Positions 43,383 through 54,918 of a stretch of DNA of 64,000 bases are shown here, one piece after another; positions within the stretch are counted from its first letter, which is position 1; every line of letters starts with the position of its first letter. Source of the stretch: Thereva unica. Lineage: Eukaryota; Arthropoda; Insecta; Diptera; Therevidae. Under the pieces are notes generated by a model. It saw only the letters and a program-made list of their open reading frames with translations, searched no databases and was not told where the DNA came from. Made by a program: the position numbers and the translations under genes. The stretch is from the NCBI GenBank assembly GCA_949987705.1, contig CATLJY010000133.1, forward strand, positions 1 through 64,000, in the 5' to 3' direction.

Positions 43383-44582
43383 AAGGACCCCGCACAAATT
43401 ATATGGAAACGTGCTTTCGGTCAAATTGGCTGGAATTTTACTATGTTGTAGCTGACATCGTCCTGATCAAAAGTGTTCATGGGCACGAAACCCAAAAATT
43501 AGATCTTTTGGGTTTTTCAGGTACTTTTAGGATTTACCTCTCTTTTGCCTCCCACGGCCCCAAAACAAGTCGTAGGAGGCTCCAAGACCTCTCAATATTT
43601 TCGTAACGGTACCTACTATTAGTAAAAAATACCAGAAAAATCCCCCCTTGCCTCTAAGGGGGCTAGGGGCGGTCCGTATGGCTGCAACAGGTAAAACGCA
43701 CTCATGCACTTTATACTTTTACCTCTCACGGCCCCAAAAAATTAGTTGTGCGTTATTTGTAACAGTAGTTTTATTTCATTTTTATTAATTGATTAAAACC
43801 AATACACAATGCCACGTGGAAAAGTTTTAACTGCAGTAGAGAAGCAGAGAATTTTAGATTTTCAGAAAGCTGGATTTAAACAATGTCAAATTGCAACTGA
43901 ATTGGGAAGATCTCAAAATATAATCAGTAACTTTTTAAAGCTTGGAATTGAGAATTTTTTGATGCACCTACAAATCGATGTAATTAGAGCCCCAGGTGAG
44001 GTGCAATGACTTTTTTTTTGATTGATTATGAATTAGTACAAGGTAATTAACTAGTTTTATAATTTAAACATGGGTGGCGGGCATAGGGTGCATATGGGAG
44101 GGGGCAAACTTTTAGGACCCTTTTTGACCCCCTTAGAGGGAAATGCGGATTTTTATATTATTTTTGTGTAACTGTACGATTAATTACGAAGATTTTCCGG
44201 GGTCTCCGAGCTTCCTACGATTTTTTTTGGGGCCGTGGGAGGTAAAAGTATAATGTGCATGAGTGCATTTTACCTGTTGCAGCCATACGGACCGCCCCCT
44301 AGCCCCCTTAGAGGCAAGGGGGGATTTTTCTGGTATTTTTTACTAATAGTAGGTACCGTTACGAAAATATTGAGGGGTCTTGGAGCCTCCTATGACTTGT
44401 TTTGTGGCCGTGGGAGGCAAAAGAGAGATAAATCCTAAAAGTACCTGAAAAACCCAAAAGATCTAATTTTTGGGTTTCGTGCCCATGAACACTTTTGATC
44501 AGGACGATGTCAGCTACAACATAGTAAAATTCCAGCCAATTTGACCGAAAGCACGTTTCCATATAATTTGTGCGGGGTCCTT
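43383..44582 (+). mobile_element. Tc1/mariner deletion derivative with about 360-bp inverted repeats
   Basis: Flanked by TA (43381-43382 and 44583-44584). Inverted repeats begin AAGGACCCCGCAC and extend about 359 bases (43383-43741 and 44222-44582). The middle encodes only the start of a transposase. Confidence 0.9.
43809..44009 (+). pseudogene. Tc3-like transposase N-terminal fragment
   Basis: 66 codons starting MPRGKVLTAVEKQRILDF, a helix-turn-helix of the Tc3 type (residues about 8-45, including ELGRSQNIISNFLK). The downstream catalytic DDE domain is deleted; the last ~15 residues are not typical. It would at most bind the transposon ends. Confidence 0.8.
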
Positions 44583-44767
44583 TATCAGTTTTTTTTATTA
44601 TTGTTTCTTTTTTGGTGTTATTTATGCTCGGGTTTGTTGTTTTGTTTTTAAGTTTCTTTTTTTCCTTTAGGTTTGTTTATTTAGTGTTTAGTTTTATTTA
44701 TTATTCTTTTAAGTTTAAGTTCTTTTTCCTTTAGGTTTGTTTATTTAGTTTTTAGTTTTATTTATTA

Positions 44768-47583
44768 CTAGCATAAAACCCGCGTGCCTTGCAACGCCTT
44801 TAAAAACTGTTTATTATGTGCGATGTTTTCCTTAAAAAAAAACCAACAAAAAAGTCAGCTGTTATTATCCCTAAAAAGGGTTTATTATAGTGCATTTTTT
44901 TAATAAATATGGTAAACAAATTACTGCGAATATCACCTCTCCTCAACAAATCTGCAAGTTTTAAAGTAGATTGGCATGTATATGTCATCAAGAAAAGTGA
45001 CATTTTAGGGTTTGACGAACGTTCGTTAAGTATGTTCGCCTATTTACGTGGATGTAAGAAATTATGAAGCAATCACAAATGAATATTAAATAAAGTGAAT
45101 TTCGAGTCATTCATTTCTACGTGATTATAGGGATGCACTGTCAAAATTTCAGCCCTTCAGCTTCAGAGGTTTGGGTTAACCCCATTTCATCCCCTTAGGG
45201 GATGAATTTCGAATACTCGCCTCTTAGTGGATGTCCATGTCATTATAGGGATGCACTGTCCAAATTTCAACCCTGTAGTTCCAGTAGTTTGGTAAACCAA
45301 ATTTTACCCCTTTAGGGGATGAATTTCGAAAAATCGCTTCTTAGTAAATGTCCACGATGCACTGTCAAAATTTCAGCCGTTTAGCTCCAGCGGTTTGGCT
45401 TAACCCCATTTAACCCCCTTAGGGGATAAATTTCAATCGTCCCTAAGTGGATGCACACGTCATTGTAGTGATGCACGGTCAAAATTAGAGCCCTCCAGCT
45501 TCAGCGGTGTGGGTTAATCCCATTTCACCCCATTAGGGGATAAATTTCGAAAAATCGCTTCTTAGTGGATGTCCACGTCATTAAGGGGATGCACTGTCAA
45601 AATTTCAGCCCTATAGCTCCAGCGGTTTGGATAAACCCCATTTCACCCCCTTAGGGGATGAATTTCGAAAAATCGCTTTATAGTGGATGTCCACTCCATT
45701 ATAGAGATGCACTGTCCAAATTTCAGCCCTATAGCTTTAGCGGTTTGTAAAAACCCCATTTCACACCCTTAGGGTATGAATTTCGAAAAATCGCTCTTTA
45801 GTGGATGTAAACGTCATTATAGGGATGCTCTGTCAAAATTTCAGCCGTATAGCTTTAGAGGTTTGTATAAACCCCATTTCACACCCTTAGGGGATGAATT
45901 TCGAAAAATCGCTCTTTAGTGGATGTCCACGTCATTATAGGGATGCACTGTTAAAATTTCAATTCTATAGCTCCAGCGGTTTGGATAAACCCTATTTCAC
46001 CCCCTTAAGGGATGAATTTCGAAAAATTGCTTTATAGTGGATGTCCACGCCATTATAGAGATGCACTGTCAAAATTTTAGCCCTATAGCTCCAACGGTTT
46101 GGATAAACCCCTTTTCACCCCCTTAGGGAATGAATTTCGAAAAATCGCTTTTTAGTGGATGTAAACGTCATTATAGGGGTGCACTGTCAAACTTTCAGCC
46201 CTATAACTCCAGCGGTTTGGGTAAACCCGCTTAGGGGATGAATTTCGAAAAATCGCTTCTTAGTGGATGTCCACGCCATTATAGGGATGCACTGTCAAAA
46301 TTTCAGCCCTATAGCTCCAAAGGTTTGGATAAACCCCATTTCACCCCCTTAGGGGATGAATTTCGAAAAATCGTTTCTTAGTGGATGACCACGCCATTAT
46401 AGGAATGCATTGTCAAAATTTCAGCCCTATAGCTCCAACGGTTTGGATAAACCCCATTTCACCCCTTAGGGGATGAATTTCGAAAAATCGCTTCTTAGTG
46501 GATGTCCACGCCATTATAGGGATGCACTGTCAAAATTTCAGCCCTATAGCTCCAGCGGTTTGGGTAAACCCCATTTCACCCCCTTAGGGGATGAATTTCG
46601 AAAAATCGTTTCTTAGTGGATGTCCACGCCATTATAGGGATGCACTGTCAAAATTTCAGCCCTATAGCTCCAACGGTTTGGATAAACCCCATTTCACCCC
46701 CTTAGGGGATGAATTTCGAAAAATCGCTTCTTAGTGGATGTCCACGCCATTATAGGGATGCACTGTCAAAATTTCAGCCCTATAGCTCCAGCGGTTTGGG
46801 TAAACCCCATTTCACCCCCTTAGGGGATGAATTTCGAAAAATCGCTTCTTAGTGGATGTCCACGCCATTATAGGGATGCACTGTCAAAATTTCAGCCCTA
46901 TAGCTCCAACGGTTTGGATAAACCCCATTTCACCCCTTAGGGGATGAATTTCGAAAAATCGCTTCTTAGTGGATGTCCACGCCATTATAGGGATACACTG
47001 TCAAAATTTCAGCCCTATAGCTCCAGCGGTTTGGGTAAACCCCATTTCACCCCCTTAGGGGATGAATTTCGAAAAATCGCTTCTTAGTGGATGTCCACGC
47101 CATTATAGGGATGCACTGTCAAAATTTCAGCCCTATAGCTCCAGCGGTTTGGGTAAACCCCATTTCACCCCCTTAGGGGATGAATTTCGAAAAATCGCTT
47201 CTTAGTGGATGTCCACGCCATTATAGGGATGCACTGTCAAAATTTCAGCCCTATAGCTCCAACGGTTTGGATAAGCCCCATTTCACCCCCTTAGGGGATG
47301 AATTTCGAAAAATCGCTTCTTAGTGGATGTCCACGCCATTATAGGGATGCACTGTCAAAATTTCAGCCCTTTAGCTCTAGCGGTTTAAGTTGTGCGTTGT
47401 CTGTCAGTCAGTTACTTTTTATACAATAGAAAAAAATCCCCTTGCAACTTATTGAACCCCATTTCACCCCCTTCAACCCTTTTGTTCTCTATAAAAAGTA
47501 GCCTATGTCCGTCTCCAAGGTCTAAACTATGTCTGTTGCAAATTTCATCAAAATCGGTTTAGTGGTTTAGGCGTGAAAGCGTA

Positions 47584-47632
<49 letters not shown>

Positions 47633-47663
47633 GTTACTTTCGCATTTATAATATTAGTAAGGA
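44768..47663 (-). mobile_element. Non-autonomous Helitron with 118-bp minisatellite, copy 3
   Basis: Same termini and array as copies 1 and 2, with a slightly shorter (GACA)n tract. It lies between A and T in a short tandem repeat. The last full unit shares GATAAGCCCC with copy 1, whereas copy 2 has GATAAACCCC. Confidence 0.93.
45130..47380. repeat. 118-bp minisatellite array in Helitron copy 3
   Basis: About 19 units, colinear with the other two arrays. Confidence 0.93.
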
Positions 47664-47826
47664 TTCTTTTAAGTTTAAGTTCTTTTCTTTTAGGTTTGTT
47701 TATTTATGTTTAAATTATTTGAAATAAACGAGAAGTTCCGCATAAATCTCGTTAATTATTTCATATTTTTGTGTTTTTGTGTAGTCTTGTGCAGTTTGTT
47801 GCTTCGTGTTGTTTTGTGCTGAAACA

Positions 47827-47842
47827 TTCTCCCCTGTCCTTG
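47827..47842 (-). other. Polypurine tract
   Basis: Minus strand AAGGACAGGGGAGAA just before TGTTTCAGC. Likely marks the 3' end of an LTR element whose coding part lies to the right. Confidence 0.65.
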
Positions 47843-48002
47843 ATGCATTGCATCAAAATAAATACTGCTATATTTAATTCGAATTCACCTTTATTATTCA
47901 ATTCTTTGGTTTTTGTTTTTTGTCTATTTTTCATATTGTCTTACTAGCTATAAGTTCATTACGTATTTTTTATTATTTCATACTTAAATTTAACATTTAT
48001 CA

Positions 48003-48848
48003 TCTTCTATTTTGATTATGGTTTCGCTATGGCCGTGTAGCCTTGCCACACTAACTTGTTATTCTCAAATTTCACTCTTACCTTGTGTGTTCCGCCGAGG
48101 AAAACGGTATAACGTTTGATCAGCCCTTCTCTCATGTCCTGGTAAGGAATCGACCTGAGTTGTAGATGGGTGATTTTAAAGATTGCCCCTTCCCTTGCGG
48201 TTATAAAATAAGTCTTTGTGTCTAGGTCGCTTGTCGCTTTTGGTTCCTCTTTGGGGATTGATGGCCTGTAGGTTAGGATTCGTAAGGGTTTTTTTTCCGT
48301 TTGTTCCGCTTGCGCTTTAGGTTCGGTTCTTGTTTTGGTTTTTGTCTTATCAAGCCGTGAGGCTCTTCTTCCAGCCTGCTGGTAGTAGGTTGATTACTCT
48401 TGGAGGTTGATGCCGTAGCTGTTTCGGCCCTTCTTGATGGAGACGTTTTTAGTATCGCCTTCCAATCAATATTTCGTCCCGGTGTTGGTGGCGGTCCCTG
48501 GGATGGCTCTTGCCTGCTTGGGCTACTGTGTTCCTCTTCCCGCCTGCTGATACATCTTCGAGGGGGCGTTGTTGGGGCTGCTTCCTCCAAGTTTAAATGT
48601 CTTCCAGGTGTTGATGGTGGTCCTTGTGATGGCCCTTGCCTGCTTGGACTGCTATAATTGTATTCCCGACTGCTTGTTGTTCTTGAAGGGGGTGTTGTTG
48701 GAGGTACTTCCTCCAAAATTAGCTTTCGCCTAGGTGTTGGTGGTGGTCCCTGGTCGCCCGTAGCTGGTCGGTGGGGGCTTAGTCCGCCCAAGCTCCAATA
48801 CTCGTCCTCTGGAATGCATAGTTCCAAACAGTCGCTGTCTTGGTCCAT
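48003..48848 (-). pseudogene. Proline-rich 3' ORF of an LTR element, frameshifted
   Basis: The 191-codon segment (48273-48848) has an acidic N-terminus and three repeats of about 33 residues built on PSQGPP.TPGR, EE..PTTPP.R and HSSPSRQ. A basic C-terminus follows. In another frame, after about 48275, a compact segment continues (TYFITAREGAIFKITHLQL, LIKRYTVFLGGTHKVRVKF) to a stop near 48009. I do not recognise the family. It lies just before a polypurine tract, so it is the last gene of an LTR element. The adjacent BEL/Pao pol on the same strand may be its upstream part, separated by a non-LTR insertion. Confidence 0.55.
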
Positions 48849-49187
48849 TGGATGCTCCTTTTATTTATTTATTTATTTATTGACAGCTTATGTAGACTAA
48901 CAGTCTTAAATTATTGTACATTCATTATAAAGAGGTTATACAGTAATACAATACAAGGAAAAGTTAAAATATAAATAGCATACTAGAGAAATTATGAGTA
49001 ATAAGAGAGAGAAAAATAAAACAAAAGAAGAAGAAAAATATATATATATATATATAAATTTAAAAAAAATAAAAGTTAAAATAATTGACAAAAGAAAGAT
49101 AAAATAAAAAAAAAAAACAAGGAGGAATAAAACAAAAAAAAAAGAATAACAAAATCCACAAACAAGACTAACTTTATTTTCCTATAT

Positions 49188-49835
49188 TCATGCTCTTACA
49201 GCTCTATTAACTACAAGTTCGAAGAGACGCTTCTTGAAAATGCCCGCTGAATCGATACGTTGCAATTCAACCGGGAGCGAGTTCCATAGTAGAGTAACGA
49301 AGACGATGAAAGAACGTTGTCCAATTATTAAAGTGCGAAAACGCGGAATAAACAAATTTTTATTTCTAAGTGACTGTGAAAGCTGCACGAACTGGTTGAG
49401 GTATGCGGGTTTGCGATGGTTCAGGATGTCGTAAAGCACAAACAAAAGCCTAAATTCGCGGTAAACGCTAATGGAGCAGCCTAAAACGGAATTTCGATAA
49501 GGTGATATATGATCAAATCAGCGTAAGTTATATACAAAGCGCACACAATCATTAAAGGCTACTTGGAGCTTTCTCGCACAAGACGAGTCTAAAGACGGAA
49601 AAATGGATAGACCATGCATTAGATGAAGTAGGAGTAAGGCTTTCAATAAGTTCAAGCGGACAGACCTTTTAAGCAAACCACTGTGGTACCTAAGTTTTGA
49701 CAGAAGGCCGTAAATTTTGCCAATAATGAGAGTGATGTGGTCGCAGCAGGTCATACTGCTATTCAGAACAACTCCTACATTTTTTTACTTTTTCGACGGA
49801 AGTGAGAGGAATCCCATTCAAAACGATTTCTGGTA
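49188..49835 (-). pseudogene. Non-LTR ORF2 C-terminus
   Basis: RT C-terminal region. 49518-49754 reads GLLSKLRYHSGLL and ALLLLHLMHGLSIF. After an in-frame TGA the same frame continues to 49188 with VLYDILNHRKPAYL and LLWNSLPVELQRIDSAGIFKKRL, a typical CR1/Jockey C-terminal motif. A frameshift in an A run near 49770 separates it from the part touching the hAT. Confidence 0.82.
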
Positions 49836-50273
49836 GAGTAAGACAGTGGCGGATTTACAGATTTGCCGCCTGCAGGCTTTTCAATTTTTGCCGCCTCTAC
49901 TACCTCTGAAATTCTATACCTCTAGTTCACAATTTTGTAAATTATAATTTCTATCTATAAAATTTCCACTTTATGACTTAAGAACTAAAGTACCCTGTCG
50001 AATCCTTGATTATTTTCTCAGAAAATAATTGTATAAAGAAACATTATTTTAAGCAAAGAACATTTCAATCATGTACTACTTTTAAGAAAGTTAAGGTATG
50101 TCTTGAAACTATACAATACTTACATAATATGAACAAGGCTTACAAAAAAAATGTACATTCGAGGAACGTTGAAAATATTTTTTATTGCACTCACATTTTA
50201 AAACGATATAATAAATATGTATACTTTCTCAATTATTTGTTCATATTAAAGATAACGTTAAATTATAAAAGCA

Positions 50274-50795
50274 TTACAATAACTTTTTGCGGGACTTTGA
50301 ATTCGCAAAATCATTGATTACGTCGTCGTATGAAATCTTGTTCATTAGTTCTGACTCGATGCATAAAAGAGCTAAAGTATTTAGCTTTTCTTGACTCAAA
50401 GTAGATCGTAGATAGTTTTTTACTCTTTTCAAGCACGAAAAACTTCTCTCACCAGAACAATTTGTCGCTGGTGTACATAAAGCAATACGAAGTGCTATAT
50501 CCAAGTTCGGATAAACATTTTCTAGATTTTGTTGTCGCATGAACGAAGACAGACTTTTCAATGATCCAGAAATTGGTTTTATTAATATTTTTTCAGAGGA
50601 AAGGTAGGTTTGAAAGTGTAAGCATTCCTGAACTAAGTCTGTTTCTAAATCATTAGGATACATTTCTTCCAAAAAACGGGCTTTTTTCGTCAGACTCGAT
50701 GGTGACAACTCATTCATTTTAGTAAGAAATGAAAATTTCTCGTTAAATCCGTTATAGGCCTCTCGCCGCTTGGCTAATTCGGATATGAGTCTATA
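50274..50795 (-). pseudogene. hAT transposase C-terminal part (dimerisation domain)
   Basis: Starts with YRLISELAKRREAYNGF at the MITE junction and contains the hAT C-terminal signature (NLDIALRIALCTPATNCSGERSFSCLKRVKNYLRS, shown here only as a landmark near 50380-50500). It ends SRKKLL. Open frame, but separated from the rest by the palindromic MITE; residues to the right of 50795 in this frame belong to the MITE. Confidence 0.88.
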
Positions 50796-51559
50796 CCGGG
50801 TGTTTTTTTTAAAACTTGACACGCAATTCTTGAACAAAGGAGGGGTGACAGAGGGAAACCTGTTATACAAAAGATGTCTGATATGGAGGGGAACATCGAT
50901 TGGGTATAGTGCGCACCCCCTCTCTTCCACCCCCTGACCCGGGGGGGGGGGGGGGTAACTTTTTTATTTTAAATGGCAACCCCTATTTTTTATGCAAGAT
51001 TCAGATTCCTGGGATGAAAATAAACATCTTTTATCTCAAGCATTTTTTTCTATCATTTGTTTTTACTCCGGAAACTTTGATTGAAATCGTCATTAAGGGG
51101 AGCTTTCGGTGGATTTTTTTTCAAAAAATCCATTTTTTTTTTTTTGTTACTTTGAACATCTAAGAATACAGCAAAAATAGTTTCAAGAGTTTGCTGTATT
51201 CTTAGATGTTCAAAGTAACAAAAAAAAATTGGATTTTTTGAAAAAAATCCACCGAAAGCTCCCCTTAATGACGATTTCAATCAAAGTTTCCGGAGTAAAA
51301 ACAAATGATAGAAAAAAATGCTTGAGATAAAAGATGTTTATTTTCATCCCAGGAATCTGAATCTTGCATAAAAAATAGGGGTTGCCATTTAAAAAAAAAA
51401 GTTACCCCCCCCCCGGGTCAGGGGGTGGAAGAGAGGGGGTGCGCACTATACCCAATCGATGTCCCCCTCCATATCAGACATCTTTTGTATAACAGGTTTC
51501 CCTCTGTCACCCCTCCTTTGTTCAAGAATTGCGTGTCAAGTTTTAAAAAAAACACCCGG
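50796..51559. mobile_element. 764-bp palindromic Tc1/mariner-type MITE
   Basis: Begins CCGGGTGTTTTTTTT and ends with its reverse complement; the two arms of about 370 bases are nearly identical and meet at a centre near 51178. Flanked by TA (50794-50795 and 51560-51561). Removing it with one TA restores the hAT reading frame. No coding potential. Confidence 0.93.
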
Positions 51560-51561
51560 TA

Positions 51562-52440
51562 TATGAGAACAAGAAACGTGTTAACCCTGAAATAATCACT
51601 CGCAGCCATTCCAATATCTTTTTCGGGAGTCTCATCAAATCTTTCTTTTCTTTTTGGTTGTCGTTTTTCCATCTCTCTTATATATTGTTTTGATACGCTT
51701 AATTCCATTGCCTTTCTTTAGAAAAACTCGAAATTCCCCCGTTCAGCTATGAAAAACTTACGGAGTGATTCGTAAAGATCAGCAACGGTGATCAAATCTA
51801 TGTTGGAAGTCTGAATTTTAACATTCACTTTGTTTATTCTTTCCAGAAAAACATCCCATACAACAACCATTACTGCCGTTTCCAGCTTTTGCAAATTCAA
51901 GAATATTCCTTTCGCTTCTTGTGGTGTCACAGGCTTTTCGGTACAATCATCTTTGATTAATTCCAAAGTTTTAAGAACTTCATGCCAAGATTCTTTCAAA
52001 CTTTTACATGCATCCTCTCTAGCTGACCAGCGTGTTAAATTTACTCTTTTAACACTTTTGCCTTTTCCGATTTCATTCATTAATTTTTGCCAGCGTTGTG
52101 TCGAGCTCACGAAAAAAACGTAGATTTCCTGTAGCAACATGAAAAAGCGACATGCTTCTGTAGACGACTCAGCAGCTGTAGTTGTTACTAGATTCAATGA
52201 ATGAGCAGAACAAGGCACGTAAAAAGCGAAAGGAGCTTGGTCGCGAATTTTTGCTTGCAAGCCATTGTACACACCAGACATGTTCGCAGCATTATCATAT
52301 GACTGTCCGCGACAGTCTTCAATATTTATGCCCAGTGTATTTAGTTCTGAAGTAACGGCAGAAAACATTTCTTCAGCTTTATGTCCCACTGACGGCAAAA
52401 ACTTGATAAATCTTTCGCATGGTTCACCTGAATCTAATAA
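51562..52440 (-). pseudogene. hAT transposase middle part
   Basis: Continues from GHKAEEMFSAVTSEL; the second catalytic aspartate is in GQSYDNAANMSG (near 52300). Further conserved parts are YVPCSAHSLNLV, RWSAREDA and LQKLETAVMVVVWDV. An in-frame stop at 51718-51720 separates it from the short 51562-51708 segment, which runs to the MITE. A frameshift near 52440 separates it from the N-terminal part. Confidence 0.88.
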
Positions 52441-53554
52441 CGAGCGTGAGTTGATCTATATGGGCTATATCTGGGGTTGAATCGATGATTAGGGAAAAAT
52501 ATTTTGCCTTTTTTATCTCGTCTCCAATCTGTTTTAAGACTTTATGACCCATCAAGAGAATAAATTCATCGCAAGTGGTCTTTGATAAATAACTGGTACT
52601 CCCTGATCCTTGATTTCCAAACCGTTCAATATGATGAGCCATAAAAGGATCGAATTCTGCTAATAGTTCTAATATCATACAATAATTTCCATTATGTGGA
52701 TCTCCGAATTTTTCATTTTTTCCTCTAAAAGCGAGGCCTCTTGAACACAATCGCTTCACGACAGCAACAACTCTAATCAGAACATTTCTCCAGTAAGTTA
52801 TTTCTTCATCAATCTGGACCTGCAGTAAATTATCGAGTCGGCCATCAATCTTATTTCTATCTTTCAAACAAAGAATACTAGATTTATGACGCGCAGAGTT
52901 TTCATGCTGAGCTACTCGATGATCTGCATTCTTCCAGTCACTGAATCCTCCGTTCTCAAATTGAGTTCTACACTCCAATGGACCAAATGCCAAACAGGGT
53001 CCACAATATACAGATCTGTTACTTTCAGAATAAACTAGCCACTTTCGATCTTTCACTTCGTTATTTTTCATTTTTCTTTGGAAGATACTAATTGGCAGAA
53101 AACGACGCTGATCAGCGTATATTTTTTCACTTTTAGAGAAGTCACAAGATTTGTTTTGATCAAAGCCGTACCTTGCAATCATCTCCCTCAAGTTATCGTC
53201 AATTTTCCATAGCGCGGGATCTTTATTTAGACTTTTGATTGTTTCTATTTCGAGGTTATTGGTACTTGACGACTGATTCTGAGACAAATCTTTAATTGTT
53301 GGGCTTATAGATGATTCCTTTTCTTCCTCACCGTCACAAGCCGCAGAGTATATACCCGTCTCATCTTCTTCAGATTGTATCGCATTAGGACTTATGTTTG
53401 AAGTTTCCGGACTCAAAATATTGCTTTTACTTTCATTTTTAAAAAAACTGTCAATTTTTACTGTTTGCCGAATGACCTCTTCCTGTTCTTCTTTTTTAAT
53501 TTTTGCTTTTTTCTTGTACTCGGCTCCACTAAGTCGCTTCCTTCCATCACTCAT
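52424..53554 (-). pseudogene. hAT transposase N-terminal part with TTF-type zinc finger
   Basis: 376 codons. Residues 1-150 are acidic and basic low-complexity (possible nuclear localisation at about 10-20). A TTF-type zinc finger spans about 165-225 (VYCGPCLAFGP, GFSDWKNADHRVAQHENSARH). The first catalytic aspartate is in IIDSTPDIAHIDQLTLVI near the end, typical of ZMYM1-like hAT proteins. The ORF ends at 52424 after a small deletion shifts the frame; the full protein would be about 800 residues. Confidence 0.9.
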
Positions 53555-53747
53555 TCCAACAATTTTTGGTTCAAGAACATAAAAATTACAATAGTAAATT
53601 GAAAGTTTTATTTTTCGTACGTAATTGGCTGTATCTTTCGTCCAGATTTATAATTTTAAATACTTACCTAATAGAAGTAAAAGAGATGATTATAAGTATG
53701 ATAAGACAAGAATTTTAAATTTTTTATGCACTTTTTTTATCAAGATA

Positions 53748-54044
53748 TGGGTCATTCCACGTCAACTCGAACCAACTTTGGACCCGACCATTTTTGATTC
53801 GGCTGATATTTTTACATATTGTAGTAGCTATCGAAAAAGCGTTCCACTGTAAATTTGAAATTTTTTATCAACCCCTTCAAAAGTTACAGAAATTTTCATT
53901 TTTTATGACTAAAAATGTTTCACTGGCTGTAACTTTTTTTGGAATAGAAATATCGAGAACATGAATACCTTTTTTCTTCGTATTGGATTGTACTTTCTGA
54001 AAAAAAAAAAAAATCCAAAATTCGATTTGACGTAGAATGACCCC
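53748..54044. mobile_element. 297-bp MITE, TA target duplication
   Basis: Termini GGGTCATTCCACGTCAA and, reversed, GGGTCATTCTACGTCAA. Flanked by TA on both sides, so of Tc1/mariner type. Confidence 0.83.
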
Positions 54045-54621
54045 TATATTTACTGTTTTGCTACGGGCGATTTGTCGTAAACATTAGAATTATTTACTTA
54101 CTATGAATTTGTATCGTATCCACCAGTGACGTTATTTTATAAAGCTATTCACAAATTCACGGAAAACTTCAAAACATTATAGTTCACAACTAGAATGATG
54201 AGCCTTAATGTAAAAACGGTATTGTAAATTGCAGGACGCGAACATCCGAAGTGTCTTTTCTTTTGTTTTTCAACTAAATGCAATACATGAATTCCTCGTT
54301 TGTATCGCCGCTCTATATCTACCTCTTTTACTCTCGAACTCAAAACATCGACACAACGACTCCCGCTTCGACTAACGCCGTAACCCGATTGCGCCGCCCT
54401 CGTGATTTCCATTCGGCCAGACACTTTTTACACGCTTTATATTAGCTTCACTTGTATCTTTGTGGGCTTGTTTGTAACTCTTCTTTGGACTCCTCCGCGT
54501 GAGAGCAAGTGAGACAATCGCGCAGTCTCCGCCAGCGTATACCATTTCGGTTCATAATGATTGAAGTATATTCTTCTATATTGCTATTTTTTTATATTTA
54601 TGTTGTTTCTAGTACTATATA

Positions 54622-54918
54622 GGGTCATTTCGCCTGTTCGCGTCCATTGCCCAATTTGCGGCCATTTTGATTTTATATGGATTCTAAATGTATTGGATTT
54701 TGGGGACGCAAAGTGGGTAAAACGCTTAATTCTGGAGTTTATCTAATTTAAAAAGCAAACAAAAGATGTTTCTAATAAAACTGCAAGTTAATCTTAAAAT
54801 AGACTATATAATGAATACATTACACAAATTTTCCATAGAAATTATTGCTGGGGCAGTTTTAATATCGCCGTCAAACTTGCCAACTGCACTAAATGGACGC
54901 AAACAGGCGAAATGACCC
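54622..54918. mobile_element. Second 297-bp MITE, TA target duplication
   Basis: Inverted repeats of about 26 bases starting GGGTCATTTCGCCTGTT, one mismatch. Flanked by TA (54620-54621 and 54919-54920). The interior differs from the other 297-bp MITE. Confidence 0.86.

Larger units (their letters stand above)
44585..47826 (-). repeat. Candidate LTR, interrupted by a Helitron
   Basis: Minus-strand start TGTTTCAGCAC at 47826 follows a polypurine tract. The LTR extends leftward through T-rich tandem units of about 67 bases (CCTTTAGGTTTGTTTATTTAG, 44667 and 44731, resuming at 47690). Its left end is not defined. The Helitron at 44768-47663 splits it; an uninterrupted copy of the insertion point (TTTATTATTCTTTTAAG) lies in the preceding unit at about 44698-44715. 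Confidence 0.5.

Noticed and set aside
48400..48900. Glycine/valine-rich plus-strand ORFs
   Set aside because: Antisense of the proline-rich repeats; composition follows from the complementary codons.
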